Assembly (NCBI GenBank): GCA_020025915.1
Contig: JAHHRH010000002.1
Location: forward strand, 1-64,000
Direction: 5' to 3'
DNA: 64,000 bases
Origin: Sutterella sp.
GTDB taxonomy: Bacteria; Pseudomonadota; Gammaproteobacteria; Burkholderiales; Burkholderiaceae_F
In this document: positions 16,992 through 25,501 of the stretch, piece by piece
Layout: each line of letters starts with the position of its first letter
Position numbering within the stretch: position 1 is the first letter of the stretch
Notes under the pieces: generated by a model
What the model was told of the DNA's origin: nothing
Databases searched by the model: none
The model's input: only the letters and a program-made list of their open reading frames with translations
Made by a program: the position numbers and the translations under genes

Positions 16992-19177
16992 TTTGTTTCT
17001 TCGTCCGTACGGCTTTTAATACGATCTTCAAGGAATAGCGCACGTTCGCGCTGATCCGGATTTCCTCGACGCTTCACTTCGTCAAGGAGTTCAAGGGCTT
17101 CAGTGAGCGCACCTAACCCCACAAAGCTCGAAGCGAGCTTGAGTTTAGCGTCAAGCGCCTGCCAAAGGGCACGTTCTTTGTCTGACTCAGGCACCAACGT
17201 GGTGGATTCATCCGGCTTCGTGTCAATAACCTCTGTCGTCGCATCAACTGTGGCCTTTGGTTCCACATCGTCATCAAGATCCAAGGTCACGGCATCAATC
17301 ACCGAAGCGGTCTGCTTAGCGGCCTTAGCCGTCGCTTCAGGCGAGCGCGTATCGTCAGCGTCTAAGGGCGGCAGTTCGTCGTCAGGTGCCAACCAGGGCT
17401 GCTCATTTGTCAGTTGGTTCACGGCGTCAGAAGTCGCTTGCTCAGACTTCACTTTTGAAGCCTGCTCACGTTCCTCTTCTTGCTTAGCCATGGCATAGGC
17501 CATACTGCCCGCACCCATGGCACCAGCTGTTGTTCCATTCTTGACCGCTTCGTTTACCGTCATTTCAAGCGCCGTTAACTGCGCCTTAGAAGTGGGGGGA
17601 ACATTCTTTTGAATCGAAACCGTCATCGGCTTTTTGGCTTCAGGTTCGCCCTCTTCTGATTTACGAGAACGTAAACCAAAGAATGCCAACAAGGCCAAAA
17701 TCAAAGCGCCGCCACCCCAAAGGGCGGCTTTAGGCAAACCTTTATCGTCAGTCGGCAACGTCTTTTCTTCGGACGCCGAGAGTACCTTTTCATCAATGGG
17801 TGTCACTGGCGCAGGCTCAGCCTTCTGAGCAACAGGTTCTGTGGTTGCTGCAGATGTTCCCGTATCAACTATCGGCGCATCCTTAGTCTCAGCCGTCGGC
17901 GCAGGCACTTCATCAACGGGTTCTGCCGTCACGGGGCTAGCCACACTGTGCGGGTCCTTTGGGCGCGGCTCACCAATCGGGTCGCCACCGTCGGGAGACA
18001 TCAGCTGACGTTCGTGAGAGATTTCGGCCTTTTGTTCTTCAAGCGCATAGCGACCAGCTTGAGCGACTTCTTGAGGACCATGACCTGTAGCGCGCTCGCG
18101 ATCCTGGGCATCAGCCACCTTGCCAGCCACTTCTGTCGAGATCAATTGAGCATCGATCAGGTTTTGAGTTGCGAGCGGAATGACTTCGTTGTCACCACGC
18201 ACTTCTCGGAAAGCGGCCACTGGATCAATCGCAAACACCGCTTCAGCAGATGGCGGATTCAACACTGTCCCAGCACCGAGCAAACTCGGATCGCCATTAA
18301 TAAACGACGTCTTATTCGCGTTTCTAAAAGCAATCAACATCTGCTCCATGGTCGAGCCACGATAAGCCGGCCAATAGAGTTTGGCCACAGACCAAAGCGT
18401 CATATCTTCTTGGACGCGGAAGGGTTCCGAGGCATCAAAGCCATTTAAGGCCACATATTCCCTCACGACGTTGGGTGCATAGCGACCCTTGCGTACATGG
18501 GTCGTAGGAGCTAGTTTCGTCGTTTCGGCCTTAGTGACGGTCTTTGGTTCGACCTTCGGCGCTTCTTGCGGTTCAACCTTCGGTTCAGCAGTCTTTTCGG
18601 CCTTCGTCACGACAGGCTTAGGCGTTTCCTTGATCGCCAGAGCTTTTTCTTCCTGAGGATTAGCTTTAGCGACAAGGGCTTCAGGCTGCGTTTCTTTGGC
18701 CTTCGGCACCACTAATGGCTCCGGCACTTCACGCTTAGGTCCCCCTTGAACCGTGGTCTTCACAGCCGAGGGAGCCACCACAAAGCGACCGTCTTGTGTC
18801 GAAATTTGATAACGACGCACGGTCACCGTGCCGCCAGCATTCATTTCAATCAAGAGCGGAAAGGCTTCACCCGTCATCGGTTGCGCACTATAGACACGCA
18901 GACGAATGCTCGAAGAGCCGCTATCTCGCGCCATCTTGAGGTCTTGTGCCTGTGAAGGCCACGTCACGCCTTCACGCAAATACGTGGCAGGCGGCGCAAC
19001 ACGCACTAAAAGCGGCGAAATCGACAGATCCAAGTCGTCAATTTCTAAAACCGCAGCAAGAGGTTCGCCCGGTTGGCTTTCAACGGTCAATTTGCCTAAC
19101 TGAACGGCTTGCGCTGTTCCAACAAGGCCTAAGAGAGCAAGCGCCATCGCGCCTGACAACATGCGTTTGGTGAACAT
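16988..19177 (-). CDS. fimV: FimV-like polar/peptidoglycan-associated membrane protein
   Basis: 729 residues from the ATG at 19177, which has GGAAAG upstream and opens directly into a signal peptide (FTKRMLSGAMALALLGLVGTAQA); an ATG 27 codons earlier would add an unlikely extension. The N-terminal domain has the FimV pattern LGKLTVESQPGEPLAAVLEI. A LysM-like region lies near residues 260-320, a long Pro/Glu/Lys/Thr-rich linker follows, a membrane helix at about 490 (ALWGGGALILALLAFFGL), and the C-terminus has a TPR-like FimV segment (KLASSFVGLGALTEALELLDEV). FimV proteins organise the cell pole and type IV pili. truA follows with overlapping codons. Confidence 0.88.
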   Translation of the reverse strand: MFTKRMLSGAMALALLGLVGTAQAVQLGKLTVESQPGEPLAAVLEIDDLDLSISPLLVRVAPPATYLREGVTWPSQAQDLKMARDSGSSSIRLRVYSAQPMTGEAFPLLIEMNAGGTVTVRRYQISTQDGRFVVAPSAVKTTVQGGPKREVPEPLVVPKAKETQPEALVAKANPQEEKALAIKETPKPVVTKAEKTAEPKVEPQEAPKVEPKTVTKAETTKLAPTTHVRKGRYAPNVVREYVALNGFDASEPFRVQEDMTLWSVAKLYWPAYRGSTMEQMLIAFRNANKTSFINGDPSLLGAGTVLNPPSAEAVFAIDPVAAFREVRGDNEVIPLATQNLIDAQLISTEVAGKVADAQDRERATGHGPQEVAQAGRYALEEQKAEISHERQLMSPDGGDPIGEPRPKDPHSVASPVTAEPVDEVPAPTAETKDAPIVDTGTSAATTEPVAQKAEPAPVTPIDEKVLSASEEKTLPTDDKGLPKAALWGGGALILALLAFFGLRSRKSEEGEPEAKKPMTVSIQKNVPPTSKAQLTALEMTVNEAVKNGTTAGAMGAGSMAYAMAKQEEEREQASKVKSEQATSDAVNQLTNEQPWLAPDDELPPLDADDTRSPEATAKAAKQTASVIDAVTLDLDDDVEPKATVDATTEVIDTKPDESTTLVPESDKERALWQALDAKLKLASSFVGLGALTEALELLDEVKRRGNPDQRERALFLEDRIKSRTDEETK

Positions 19178-19323
19178 TAGTCTTTCCGAATAACCTCTTG
19201 AGGTCCCCTTACGAGGGCCATCAAGACATGATTTAGTATGTTGATAATAACGCATCACAGCACTAGACAGGAAATTCCTTTGGCAAGCTGTTGCTATCGT
19301 TCGTTATCAAGGTGCAAGCCCTC

Positions 19324-19350
19324 AGGCGCTCCATTTTGAGCGCCTTTTTT
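19324..19350 (+). terminator. Orphan terminator-like hairpin on the plus strand
   Basis: An 8-bp perfect stem (19324-19331 with 19338-19345) with a 6-base loop ends in six T on the plus strand. No plus-strand gene lies upstream; fimV starts on the other strand at 19177. It may end a small RNA or be left from a lost gene. Confidence 0.5.
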
Positions 19351-19992
19351 CCAATCAGCGCGGCCAAAGCCGCGCACCATTACTAAGAGATAAAGTCAAA
19401 ACGCTCAAAAACAAAAAGACCCTGGCATGTGTATGACGCTGTCTAATGCAGCATCATTGAATACATCCATCTAGGTGTAAAAGCGCGTTTTCGTTAGCTC
19501 GAATAGATAGGCAGATTTGCGCACAGTAGTTTCTTGGCGGGCTTGAAATCCATTTCTATAAATGTGCATTCTCAGCACAAAAGACTTCATTTCGACATCT
19601 ACTAGCAGTAACCATATTCAACAAAATCGAAGTTGAAGAAAGGGCTTCCTGAAATAGATCCGCGGTCATGAGGCGTATATATCTTGGCCTCCGCCGACAT
19701 AGTGAGATTCGGGACAATAGAGGTGCTTTATAAATCACGCGTGTTGATGCTTTGATTCGCATTGTCACATTTTTTGACCCAGCATCACTCTATTGCGTTG
19801 AGCACGATTCGTCACTGGAAGTTGCCTTCGTAGGCTTTGGCAGGATTCACGCCGATTATTGCCACTATGCGATGTGTACCTTTAACGGCTATGGTACGTA
19901 TACAACCTTATCTTTCGTCAGTCGATAGATAATGCGAGCAGGCTTTGTGGCTATGGCACAGGTAATTACGCCATATTTTTTCCCGCCCCCTT
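19351..19992. other. Degraded intergenic stretch at the edge of the IS110 island
   Basis: About 640 bases, richer in A+T than the flanking genes. Short open frames exist on both strands (for example 19556-19768 on minus and about 19772-19930 on plus), but none has a ribosome binding site or a pattern I recognise. It looks like decayed mobile or lost gene sequence. I see no RNA gene in it. Confidence 0.4.
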
Positions 19993-20688
19993 TCATTTTG
20001 CGAATTGTCTGCTGTTCTTGAAGCGAGCAATATTTCCACTGATATGAGCAAGTAATCTAACGGCTGTTTGCAGTCCAACGGAAGGAACTGTCATGATGCA
20101 TTTGGCATCAACATCAGTATAAGCAATCTTCACCATCCTTCTTTGGGCTTCTTCTTTTTCAAGTAGTATGAGCCAAAGTTCACGTTGCCGTTTCAGTACT
20201 GCCATCGCTTCTGCTGGAATGTGTTCAGCGTGTTTGTCGAGGTACTCTACTCATCGATTCTTAATGAACACCGATGACTTACGAGCTAGGTAACCAAACT
20301 CTTCTAAACCTGCGTGAATTTGATTGCCTACATTGATTCGCATGTCCTGCAGACTCTTATATTCATTCTGAAGAAATTGCAAAGTTTGCTGGTGTTCATT
20401 TTTAATAAAAACGTATATGGTTCCTGACACGTAATAGAGTCTTGCATCGTGACCTAGGTTAGCAATTGCGCGAGCTCTAAACATACTCCCTTTACACGCC
20501 TCCATTAGGACGACAGCCGAAGGCATATTTGCGAGCATTTCCATGAGTTTAGGATACGAGCATCCGCACTTGATAAGGCAGATTTTGTTATTTGCACCAT
20601 AGCCAACAACATCACAATGGTCTTTGGCTAGATCAATACCAATAACAACAGCAACTCGGCTTTTGGATGAAACTCGTGTAGGTTTCAT
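19993..20688 (-). pseudogene. IS110-family transposase relic (DEDD domain to start of C-terminal domain)
   Basis: On the minus strand the reading frame opens with VVIGIDLAKDHCDVVGYG and MEACKGSMF, the first catalytic blocks of IS110-type DEDD transposases. The part that should carry the conserved KNDAADA block is missing, an apparent in-frame deletion near residue 90. An in-frame TGA at 20251-20253 interrupts the frame, which then continues without shift through VEYLDKHAEHIPAEAM to the C-terminal domain start (TVPSVGLQTAVRLLAHISG). It ends with a stop at 19993, before the rest of that domain. It cannot encode an active transposase. Confidence 0.85.
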
Positions 20689-20916
20689 GATGAAGCACTC
20701 CTCTTATCGTATGAGTTTTAGTGGACTCATTGGCACTTAGATGCCGTGGTTTTCTCGGCCAAAAGCGAGATTTAAGAGAAAGTGCTTCTTTTGTTTGGTG
20801 GGTATCAAGTATTTCATAGACGGTCTCCGTGATTGAGTGCCCCACAAGGAGCTGACCATCTAATTAAGCCCCACTAACCGTGAGCGAGGCTTCGAAAAAA
20901 TGCCCTAAACAATCGT
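20689..20916 (-). other. Non-coding sequence upstream of the IS110 relic, possible left-end/bridge RNA remnant
   Basis: These 228 bases lie directly upstream of the relic transposase on its strand and downstream of focA. In IS110 elements the non-coding left end before the transposase gene encodes a bridge RNA; this is the corresponding place, but I could not identify the loops that would pair with target and donor. No coding frame with support is seen, and no focA terminator is evident. Confidence 0.3.
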
Positions 20917-21735
20917 TTAACTGCGCTTCTTATAGGCCCAGAAATACATCATGACCAAGACAACACCCGCAATCGTATTGCCTACCGTCGCAGCTGAAAG
21001 ATTCTTTGCAATGTTGTCTAGCGTGATCATGTCAAGTGGCACACCTTCAGGCGCATAGCCAGAGAGTTTCAAGACATAGGCTAACGGCAAGAAATACATA
21101 TTGGCCACACAGTGCTCAAACCCTAGGGCCACGAAGGCGGATACAGGGAGGACCACACCCAAGGCCTTATCGACGACTGTACGGCCAGCGTAGCCGACCC
21201 ATACACCTAAACAAACGAGCAAGTTACAGAGAATTCCCTTCACCATAATCGTAAACCAATCAGCAGAAAGCTTACCCACGGCGACAGACATCATGCCCTT
21301 AGCCATCGTGCCCATATCCGCCACATTAGCAAAGAAAACGAGTGCCACCAACGTCAACGCACCAATTGCATTACCCAGCCAAACACGCACAAGGTTCGCG
21401 CCTACCTGCCACCAACGAATGCGCCCGTCGACAGCCCCAGCAAAAATCATGGTGTTACCTGTATAGAGTTCAGCGCCAGCAACGAGCACCAAAAAGAGCC
21501 CGAGTGAAAAGACGGCACCGCCCATAAATTTTTGAAGTGCAAAAGGAAGCGTGGCATCACTCATAAAAAGCGTGCAAAAGAGCCCCCCAAGGCCAATATA
21601 AAAACCCGCGAGGATGGTGAGAGGTAATTGGGTACGCCAAGGCATAGCTGTCTTTGTAACAGAAAGGTCAAGCACCTTAGCGGTGATTTCTTGAGGCGTG
21701 AGTGCGTCAGGACGTGCTGCGCTGCTGTCGGTCAT
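20917..21735 (-). CDS. focA: Formate/nitrite transporter family channel, FocA-like
   Basis: 272 residues from the ATG at 21735, which has GGAG six bases upstream; an in-frame TTG four codons earlier contains that ribosome binding site and is less likely. Six hydrophobic segments are visible. GAELYTGNTM is the conserved first re-entrant-loop region of the FNT family, and GFEHCVANMYFLPLA carries the conserved pore histidine. FNT proteins form pentameric channels for formate, nitrite or hydrosulfide in the inner membrane; formate is the best guess, but no formate enzyme genes are adjacent to confirm it. It lies alone among IS110 and group II intron relics, with a strong leader hairpin at 21773-21808. 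Confidence 0.88.
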   Translation of the reverse strand: MTDSSAARPDALTPQEITAKVLDLSVTKTAMPWRTQLPLTILAGFYIGLGGLFCTLFMSDATLPFALQKFMGGAVFSLGLFLVLVAGAELYTGNTMIFAGAVDGRIRWWQVGANLVRVWLGNAIGALTLVALVFFANVADMGTMAKGMMSVAVGKLSADWFTIMVKGILCNLLVCLGVWVGYAGRTVVDKALGVVLPVSAFVALGFEHCVANMYFLPLAYVLKLSGYAPEGVPLDMITLDNIAKNLSAATVGNTIAGVVLVMMYFWAYKKRS

Positions 21736-21772
21736 AAATAACTCCAAATTTCAAATAACTTCGGGTAAGCCC

Positions 21773-21808
21773 GTTTGGAAAAGTTCAAGCCCTTGGACCT
21801 TTCCAAAC
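21773..21808 (-). promoter_or_regulatory. Long hairpin in the focA leader
   Basis: The sequence forms an almost perfect stem of about 16 bp with one mismatch and a very short loop (GTTTGGAAA at 21773-21781 pairs with TTTCCAAAC at 21800-21808). It lies 38 bases before the focA start. No T-run follows on either strand, so it is not an obvious terminator; an mRNA-stability or regulatory role is possible. Confidence 0.5.
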
Positions 21809-21923
21809 ACGCCTTACTCCATCCCTTTATGACCGGCAAAACACCATTTTAGGAGAGTTTTAACACTATATTTGGTGTCTACTATATTTTTATACCAAAG
21901 ATTTAGTTACAAAATGTTCATAA

Positions 21924-22645
21924 CATCGAGTAGGAGGCGTGGAATTAGTTTCCACGCCTCCTCTCACACCACCCACCGTACCGTTCGGTAGTGGGCAGTT
22001 TCTAAAGTTCTATTTCCATTCCAGAGGCTTAGTTGAAAGACTGAGTCAGTACCAATGACGGTCTGCGAGGAACCTCGGACTCAGGGCTATCTTAACTACC
22101 GGCGAGTTCGCTGAACGCCAATAACCTTTACGGGGGATTGGTCTGTTTCAGTGCCTCCTCAGGACGTGCACCCGTCATGCGCAGGGCGCGATAACGCGTC
22201 AGTATTTTTTTCTATGTCTTCCACACAAGCATTCGGGTGCGTCGTCTGATCTATTCGATTACGCCAGGATTTATCAGGCGCGAGTGAAAAATAATTCGCC
22301 CATCCTGACAGTTTTTCCTTCAATTTACATTTGAGCTCTTCATGGGCGCATTTCAAGTTTCAGATCAACACGATCCTCAGCGCATCTTTCAGACGAACTC
22401 TCGTCGCGTTCTTTCCCGCCATGTATCTGCCACATTTACACCTCGGATTCCGTGTAGCTTAAGGCTTCGGTTCGTATGGCAACCTTACCCATCCTTGTAT
22501 GCATAATGTGATTCTTGTTCATCGGATCAGCGGTTTACCACGGACTTTCTTCAGAGTCCGCCTCGCGACGGACACCATTGCCTCCGGCTATGCGATTCTG
22601 CGCTCGGGACTTTCACCCGTTAGAACGCTCCCATGCTGGGCGCAC
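21924..22645 (-). mobile_element. Internally deleted group II intron
   Basis: Minus-strand sequence from 22645 begins GTGCGCCCAGC with GGGTGAAAGTCC soon after (domain I). The 3' side has a domain V-like hairpin near 21965-22015, then a perfect domain VI stem (GGAGGCGTGGAA paired with TTCCACGCCTCC, 21931-21960) and the ending CTACTCGAT at about 21924. Only about 720 bases separate the ends, whereas introns with a reverse transcriptase are near 2 kb; a decayed maturase end at 22159-22356 shows that the gene was once present. The 5' exon flank is TTTTATG, identical to that of the intron at the left edge of the window. The 3' end is accurate to a few bases. Confidence 0.8.
22159..22356 (-). pseudogene. 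Remnant of the intron-encoded reverse transcriptase/maturase C-terminus
   Basis: KLKEKLSGWANYFSLAPDKS matches the domain X (maturase) consensus of group II intron reverse transcriptases, where a GWxNYF block is typical. After about 30 residues the frame is lost; in the next frame the sequence RYRALRMTGARPEEAL, also typical of this protein's C-terminus, can be read past a stop. All reverse transcriptase motifs are deleted. It lies inside the intron remnant on the same strand. Confidence 0.8.
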
Positions 22646-22646
22646 C

Positions 22647-23078
22647 ATAAAACTAATGTCAATTCCAGGCTTTAAGAAACGAGCAGCTCGATTATTGTTC
22701 GCTGAACGATGTCCTATTCTTGAGGAACATTTTCTAGATTCAGAACATTTCTGCTCTTGGCTCGGCATTTGCCCGGGTGACAATACTTCAGCAGGTAAAC
22801 AAAAGAGTGGAAAATGCCCGAAGGACAACAAGTGGTTCCGAAGGTGCTTGATTCAATGTGCTCAAGCTTTAGCTGTGTCAAAACGAACGCCTTATTATGA
22901 GCGCTTTATGGCATTAAAACTTCGACGTGGGCGGAAACGAACAATTGTTGCTTTACCCCATTTTCTGAGTCGTGTTATTTATTCAGTACTAACTAGTCGT
23001 AAAGCTTTTACTTCTCGAGAAACTTCGGTATTTCTGGATGTCGTTGTGCAACCAGTAAACAAAGTATTCGTCAGTTGA
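22647..23078 (+). pseudogene. IS110-family transposase relic, C-terminal domain only
   Basis: The plus-strand frame reads SIPGFKKRAARLLFAER, then FCSWLGICPGDNTSAGK and KDNKWFRRCLIQCAQALA, the Transposase_20 domain of IS110/IS1111-type enzymes. The N-terminal DEDD domain is absent: the sequence abuts the 5' exon junction of the group II intron at 22646, and what lies beyond the intron does not resemble a transposase. It points opposite to the relic at 19993-20688 and differs from it in the region they share, so the two are separate elements. The remaining 245 bases up to rimO hold only the rimO terminator. Confidence 0.8.
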
Positions 23079-23264
23079 AGAAGATTTCAGGCCTCAGTGT
23101 CATAAATGATCTCATTGTGTAGAAGGACTTTGGGGCGATTTTGGGACAGATTTCACTCGCTTGAAAACTGCCTTCAATTGAACGTTGAACTTTTTGATAA
23201 GGAACTTATAAAGGCAGAGGCTTGTAGGGATTATTATTCGCTCGCCCTCCATCCTCTTTCATGG

Positions 23265-23298
23265 AAAACGGGAGAACGCTTTAAAAACGTCTCCCGTT
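23265..23298 (-). terminator. Terminator after rimO
   Basis: A 9-bp perfect stem (23267-23275 with 23290-23298) with an A/T-rich loop is followed on the minus strand by TTTTCC. It lies about 25 bases beyond the rimO stop and closes the rluD-pgeF-rimO operon. Confidence 0.75.
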
Positions 23299-23323
23299 AC
23301 GTCTTAATTAGACATTTCGTGTT

Positions 23324-24673
23324 TTACGCCTTGATTTCTTCTTCAGGCGTCCCCACTAAATCGTACTCCTCGCTATTCGTGATACGTACTTTCACGATGT
23401 CGCCCGGTTGATAGGGGGTTAACGTTTCAACGTAACACTTGCCGTCAATATCAGGCGAGTCAGCCTTTGTACGACCAATAGCGAGCCCAGCGTCATCGTC
23501 GTACTCATCAACCATCACATCTACCGTTTGACCAATCTTGGCACGAAGCTTTTCTGCGGAGATCTCAGCTTGAACTTCCATAAAGCGATTGCGACGCTCT
23601 TCGCGAACTTCGTCTGGCAAGGCGCCTGGCAACAAGTTGGCTTGAGCACCGTCAACAGGTGAATACGCGAAGCAACCCACACGATCGAGCTTAGCTTCAC
23701 GCAAAAAGTCAAGAAGATATTCGAACTCTTCTTTGGTTTCGCCTGGGAACCCAGCAATAAACGTTGAACGGATCGTAATATCAGGGCACACAGCACGCCA
23801 TGCAGCAATACGATCGAGGTTCTTTTCGGCACTCGCTGGACGCTTCATCGCCTTCAAAACACGCGGATGCGCATGTTGGAAAGGCACGTCCAAATACGGA
23901 AGAATGAGACCCTCTGCCATCAAAGGCACAATGTCGTCGACCGAAGGATACGGGTACATGTAGTGAAGTCGCGTCCAAAGACCCAATTCACCCAGCCCCT
24001 TACAAAGGTCCAGCAAATTCGTTCTCAAAGCACAACCGCTTTGCAAGTCGAGCGCATAGCGACGGTCAACCCCGTAAGCGGCTGTATCCTGGCTAATGAT
24101 GAGCAACTCTTTGACACCCACCTTCTTGAGGTTCTCAGCTTCACGAAGAACTTCACCCACAGGACGACTCTTTAAGCCGCCGCGTAGATTCGGAATGACG
24201 CAGAACGTGCAGTGATGGTTACAACCTTCACTAATCTTGAGGTAGGCATAGTGCTTTGGCGTCAGACGCACCCCGGCAGCCGGCACCAAATCCCCCCATG
24301 GTTCATGCGGACGCGGCAAATGGGTTTCAACCATCGCGATCACATCGTCGACCGAATCCGGTCCCGTCACACCCAGAACCTTTGGGCAATGATTCATCAC
24401 GTAGTTCGTACCGTCTTCTTCTTTGCGACCACCTAAGCAACCACACACGATCACACGACCGTTTTCTGCGAGCGCTTCCGTGATGGCGTCCAAACTTTCT
24501 TTGACGGCTTCATTCACAAAACCGCACGTATTGACAATGACGAGATCGGCGTCACGGTAACTACTACCAATGCGGTAGCCACGTGCACGCAATTCCGTCA
24601 CGATGCGTTCGGTGTCCACAAGTGCCTTCGGGCAACCTAGCGAAACAAAACCTACAACAGGAATCTTGGCCAT
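23324..24673 (-). CDS. rimO: Ribosomal protein uS12 methylthiotransferase RimO
   Basis: 449 residues, usual RimO length. The N-terminal SLGCPKALVDTERI is the RimO form of the first cluster motif, the radical-SAM cluster is in EGCNHHCTFCVIP (CxxxCxxC), and a C-terminal TRAM domain ends the protein. It adds a methylthio group to Asp88 of ribosomal protein S12 using two [4Fe-4S] clusters. AAGGAAG precedes the ATG. It is last in an operon with rluD and pgeF, 10 bases after pgeF, a grouping that serves ribosome modification. Confidence 0.96.
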   Translation of the reverse strand: MAKIPVVGFVSLGCPKALVDTERIVTELRARGYRIGSSYRDADLVIVNTCGFVNEAVKESLDAITEALAENGRVIVCGCLGGRKEEDGTNYVMNHCPKVLGVTGPDSVDDVIAMVETHLPRPHEPWGDLVPAAGVRLTPKHYAYLKISEGCNHHCTFCVIPNLRGGLKSRPVGEVLREAENLKKVGVKELLIISQDTAAYGVDRRYALDLQSGCALRTNLLDLCKGLGELGLWTRLHYMYPYPSVDDIVPLMAEGLILPYLDVPFQHAHPRVLKAMKRPASAEKNLDRIAAWRAVCPDITIRSTFIAGFPGETKEEFEYLLDFLREAKLDRVGCFAYSPVDGAQANLLPGALPDEVREERRNRFMEVQAEISAEKLRAKIGQTVDVMVDEYDDDAGLAIGRTKADSPDIDGKCYVETLTPYQPGDIVKVRITNSEEYDLVGTPEEEIKA

Positions 24674-24683
24674 ACTTTCTTCC

Positions 24684-25478
24684 TTATTCGGCAGGCTTAA
24701 TCCAAATCATCGCGGCGTGACGACCAGAGTTTTCACCATCACGGCGATAGCTATAAAAGCGTCGCGGATGCGCGTAGGTCGAGAGTCCACAGTCCACAAT
24801 CTGTTCGTCCTTGACACCTTCTTGGGCCAAGGCCATACGAGCGAGCATCGCCAAATCAGCCATCAAGCGATCACCTTCACCCAACGTAAAGGCTTCTTTG
24901 GCATTAGGTAAATGAACAAGCATAGCGTCCAACACTTCTGACCCTACCTCAAAAGCTTCAGGGCCAATGCGTGGCGCCAACCAAGCAATAAAGCCCGTCG
25001 AATCTTGTGCGCGTTCGCGCATCACACGAATCGTCTTTTGGATAATGCCATCACCCAAACTCTTCCAGCCAGCGTGCACAGCAGCCACAACCGTCCCTTC
25101 GAGGTTGGTCAATAAAACGGGCAAGCAGTCTGCCGTCATCACCGTGCAAACGACACCAGGCTTTGTCGAAACCGATGCATCGGCTTCAGGTTCACCCTCG
25201 ACTATATCTGCATTCACAATCGTCGTACCATGCACCTGCTTAAGCCAAACTGGATCGCCTGGCACCAACTGAGAGACAATATTACGGTTCATGTTGACAC
25301 AGGCACCAAAGTCTCCTGTGTGCGGCGCAACATTCAAGCCCATGATGCCATCGGCATTGCCATAGGCACCGCTAGAAACACCACCGTCACGACACGTAAA
25401 AATCGCATCCACTCCCTCAGGCACCACATCCTTCCAAGCGGGCTGCAAAATATCCAAACCTGGTTTGGTCAATTCCAT
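24684..25478 (-). CDS. pgeF: Peptidoglycan editing factor, YfiH/laccase-domain family
   Basis: 264 residues. The multicopper-like YfiH fold is recognised from the conserved zinc ligands in VWLKQVHGTTIV (His), VMTADCLPVLL (Cys) and AAVHAGWKSL (His). In E. coli YfiH hydrolyses UDP-MurNAc carrying L-Ser instead of L-Ala, keeping peptidoglycan precursors correct; other family members act on purine nucleosides. It lies between rluD (23 bases) and rimO (10 bases), the normal yfiH-rluD neighbourhood. All three metal ligands appear intact. Confidence 0.92.
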   Translation of the reverse strand: MELTKPGLDILQPAWKDVVPEGVDAIFTCRDGGVSSGAYGNADGIMGLNVAPHTGDFGACVNMNRNIVSQLVPGDPVWLKQVHGTTIVNADIVEGEPEADASVSTKPGVVCTVMTADCLPVLLTNLEGTVVAAVHAGWKSLGDGIIQKTIRVMRERAQDSTGFIAWLAPRIGPEAFEVGSEVLDAMLVHLPNAKEAFTLGEGDRLMADLAMLARMALAQEGVKDEQIVDCGLSTYAHPRRFYSYRRDGENSGRHAAMIWIKPAE

Positions 25479-25501
25479 GAAAATTCCTTCTTGGGAAAAA
25501 A

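Noticed and set aside
19556..19768. 70-codon minus-strand open frame in the decayed island
   Set aside because: No similarity recognised and no start signals; treated as part of degraded sequence.
19993..23078. The two IS110 relics as halves of one element split by inversion
   Set aside because: Both contain the start of the C-terminal domain and differ there in sequence, so they come from different elements.
23106..23411. 101-codon plus-strand open frame overlapping the 3' end of rimO
   Set aside because: It runs through the rimO terminator and into rimO on the opposite strand; no motif or ribosome binding site.
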